Below are positions 63,112-64,000 of a stretch of 64,000 bases of DNA, piece by piece. Both the position numbers and the translations under genes were made by a program. Every line of letters starts with the position of its first letter. Within the stretch, counting starts at the first letter, position 1. The notes beneath the pieces were generated by a model. The model searched no databases and was not told the origin of the DNA. It saw nothing but the letters and a program-made list of their open reading frames with translations. The stretch comes from Roseburia sp. 831b (GTDB taxonomy: Bacteria > Bacillota > Clostridia > Lachnospirales > Lachnospiraceae), in contig NZ_CP135162.1 in NCBI RefSeq assembly GCF_001940165.2, forward strand, positions 1,889,501-1,953,500, in the 5' to 3' direction.

Positions 63112-63184
63112 GCGCGAGTGGCTCAGTTGGTGGAGCACGACCTTGCCAAGGTCGGGGTCGCGGGTTCGAGTCCCGTCTCGCGCT
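63112..63184 (+). tRNA. tRNA-Gly(GCC), second copy
   Basis: Identical in all 73 bases to the copy 116 bp upstream. The duplication includes flanking bases: both genes are preceded by GTCTGA...CAGACAACA with a small GTCTG/CAGAC hairpin. CCA is not encoded. Confidence 0.97.
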
Positions 63185-63261
63185 CTTTTTATTTCCCGGT
63201 AGATTTAACAGGTGTTGAATGTGCTGGGATTTTTTTTTACTGTATTTGTTGGATTAGACAG

Positions 63262-63291
63262 AAAACCCCGGAGCTGCCACTCCGGGGTTTT
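63262..63291. terminator. Bidirectional terminator
   Basis: AAAACCCCGGAG and CTCCGGGGTTTT, perfect 12-bp arms around six bases. Ends the tRNA transcript (+) and the converging surface-protein gene (-). Confidence 0.93.
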
Positions 63292-63324
63292 CAAATTGTG
63301 CATCGCTTGGATACCATTTCTTTC

Positions 63325-64000
63325 TTAGCCTTCTATTTCTTCATTCTTTTCCATAACAACTGTTTTTCGACTCATTTTTTTCTTTAAAACGACCGTTATA
63401 ACCGCAGCCACAATTCCTACACACCCTATTGCAATTATAATTACACTCCACAATGACAGCGGACAAGTCTGCTTTATTTCTTTCGTCTTTAATACTTCTT
63501 TACATACAGTGCATTTTTTTACCTTTTCACCTTTGGAAAATGCCTTTGGCTCTTTTGTTACTTCCCATTTTCCTTCCGTATGCCCTGTTGCCGTTATTAC
63601 TTCTTCATTGGTATCTCCACAACGAGAACATTCGAAAACATTTTTTCCACCCTTTGTACAAGTTGCTGCAACCGTTGCTGACGAAACGTAGTCATGACCT
63701 AATGCAGGAATTTCTTCCTCCTTTGTAGCTCCGCTTAATTTATTTGTGTAGACGGTTTTTCCTGCTTCTGTACAAGTTGCTGCAACGGAGTCTGTTTCTT
63801 CCCAACCTGCTTCATAATCTTCCTTCGTCACCAAATTCTTCTGACGAATATATCCTTTTCCATCATGATATGTAATTTCATACATTCCGTTGGAATAAAG
63901 CCCGGTTACTTCAACCTCTGTTCCAATGTCATAAGTTTCATTTTCCTTTGAAGCTGAATAAGAGTCATACACGGATGTATCCGTATTCACAACCACATAA
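63325..64000 (-). CDS. Partial surface protein with SH3-like and Cys-pair repeats
   Basis: C-terminal part of a larger gene; the frame stays open to the right edge (...YVVNTDTSVYD), so the true start is outside. Visible ~225 residues: a bacterial SH3-type segment (VVNTDTSVYDSYSASKENET, YDIGTEVEVTGLYSNGMYEI, GKGYIRQKNLV); two copies of the A.ATCTEAGK/AATCTKGGKN...CGD.NEE...A.GH module seen in many clostridial adhesin-like proteins; a variant third copy (EPKAFSKGEKVKKCTVCKEV); and a C-terminal membrane span (SLWSVIIIAIGCVGIVAAVI) with a basic tail. Likely wall- or membrane-attached; ligand unknown. Confidence 0.85.
   Translation of the reverse strand, partial: YVVVNTDTSVYDSYSASKENETYDIGTEVEVTGLYSNGMYEITYHDGKGYIRQKNLVTKEDYEAGWEETDSVAATCTEAGKTVYTNKLSGATKEEEIPALGHDYVSSATVAATCTKGGKNVFECSRCGDTNEEVITATGHTEGKWEVTKEPKAFSKGEKVKKCTVCKEVLKTKEIKQTCPLSLWSVIIIAIGCVGIVAAVITVVLKKKMSRKTVVMEKNEEIEG

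Noticed and set aside
62931..63387. Several plus-strand ORFs of 66-95 aa with repeated text
   Set aside because: They read through the two tRNA-Gly genes; the repeated peptide is only the duplicated tRNA.

Overview
The window is from a low-GC Firmicute, most probably a gut or rumen Lachnospiraceae (Roseburia/Agathobacter-like; the genus is a guess). Pointers are strong AGGAGG-type ribosome binding sites, sigma-A promoters with 17-bp spacers and TGnTATAAT -10 boxes, a glmS ribozyme, a cysteine-bearing acetolactate synthase of clostridial type, a cell-surface pullulanase, and DUF1836, DUF1002, YerC and Sm_multidrug_ex family proteins. It reads as ordinary chromosome with three mobile or repeat-derived intrusions.

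Layout. 1-844: decayed serine recombinase, cut by the left edge, probably the end of a former integrative element lying beside rlmD. 859-6508: rlmD, a small acidic-tailed membrane protein, pcrA, DUF1836 regulator, YerC. 6686-8317: CPBP protease and a small export protein converging on a 300-bp palindrome. 8389-12483: hisC, a second aminotransferase, galT. 12775-14377: an unrecognised coiled-coil protein followed by an 800-bp gene desert with two layers of tandem repeats, the main one with an exact 52-bp period that flips orientation, and a strong GC-rich hairpin. 14378-28521: a carbohydrate island with surface pullulanase, GH2 beta-galactosidase, a three-gene sugar ABC importer, an AraC regulator, a LacI regulator and a divergent GH42 beta-galactosidase; three matching LacI-type operators link the regulators. 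28633-36475: L,D-transpeptidase, PAP2 membrane protein, a methyltransferase-hslO-nadE operon, and a DUF6709-like membrane protein. 36527-40648: a 1373-residue secreted beta-1,3-glucanase carrying both a GH16 and a GH64 catalytic domain. 40829-50206: DUF1002 protein, a truA-recJ-MCP-like-hydrolase operon, a peptidoglycan-binding protein, and a hybrid histidine kinase. 50316-51659: IS91-family element. 51762-62786: orphan BlaI-type repressor, glmS with its ribozyme, ilvE, a flavin reductase-like gene, ilvBN, an AEC transporter, dfrA-thyA, a 157-bp inverted-repeat element and two small membrane proteins. 62996-63184: two tandem tRNA-Gly(GCC). 63325-end: partial surface protein.

How it works together. 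Galactosides would enter through the ABC importer, be cleaved in the cytosol by the GH2 and GH42 enzymes, and the galactose would pass through GalT (Leloir pathway; galK and galE are not in the window). LacI would repress the araC-type gene by a roadblock just downstream of its promoter and also GH42, while the AraC protein presumably drives the importer operon: a two-tier switch. Pullulanase and the GH16/GH64 enzyme work outside the cell on alpha-glucans and beta-1,3-glucans. Best candidates for something undescribed are the 52-bp flipping repeat array, the palindromic intergenic elements, the GH16-GH64 fusion with three unassigned N-terminal modules, and the orphan BlaI regulon.
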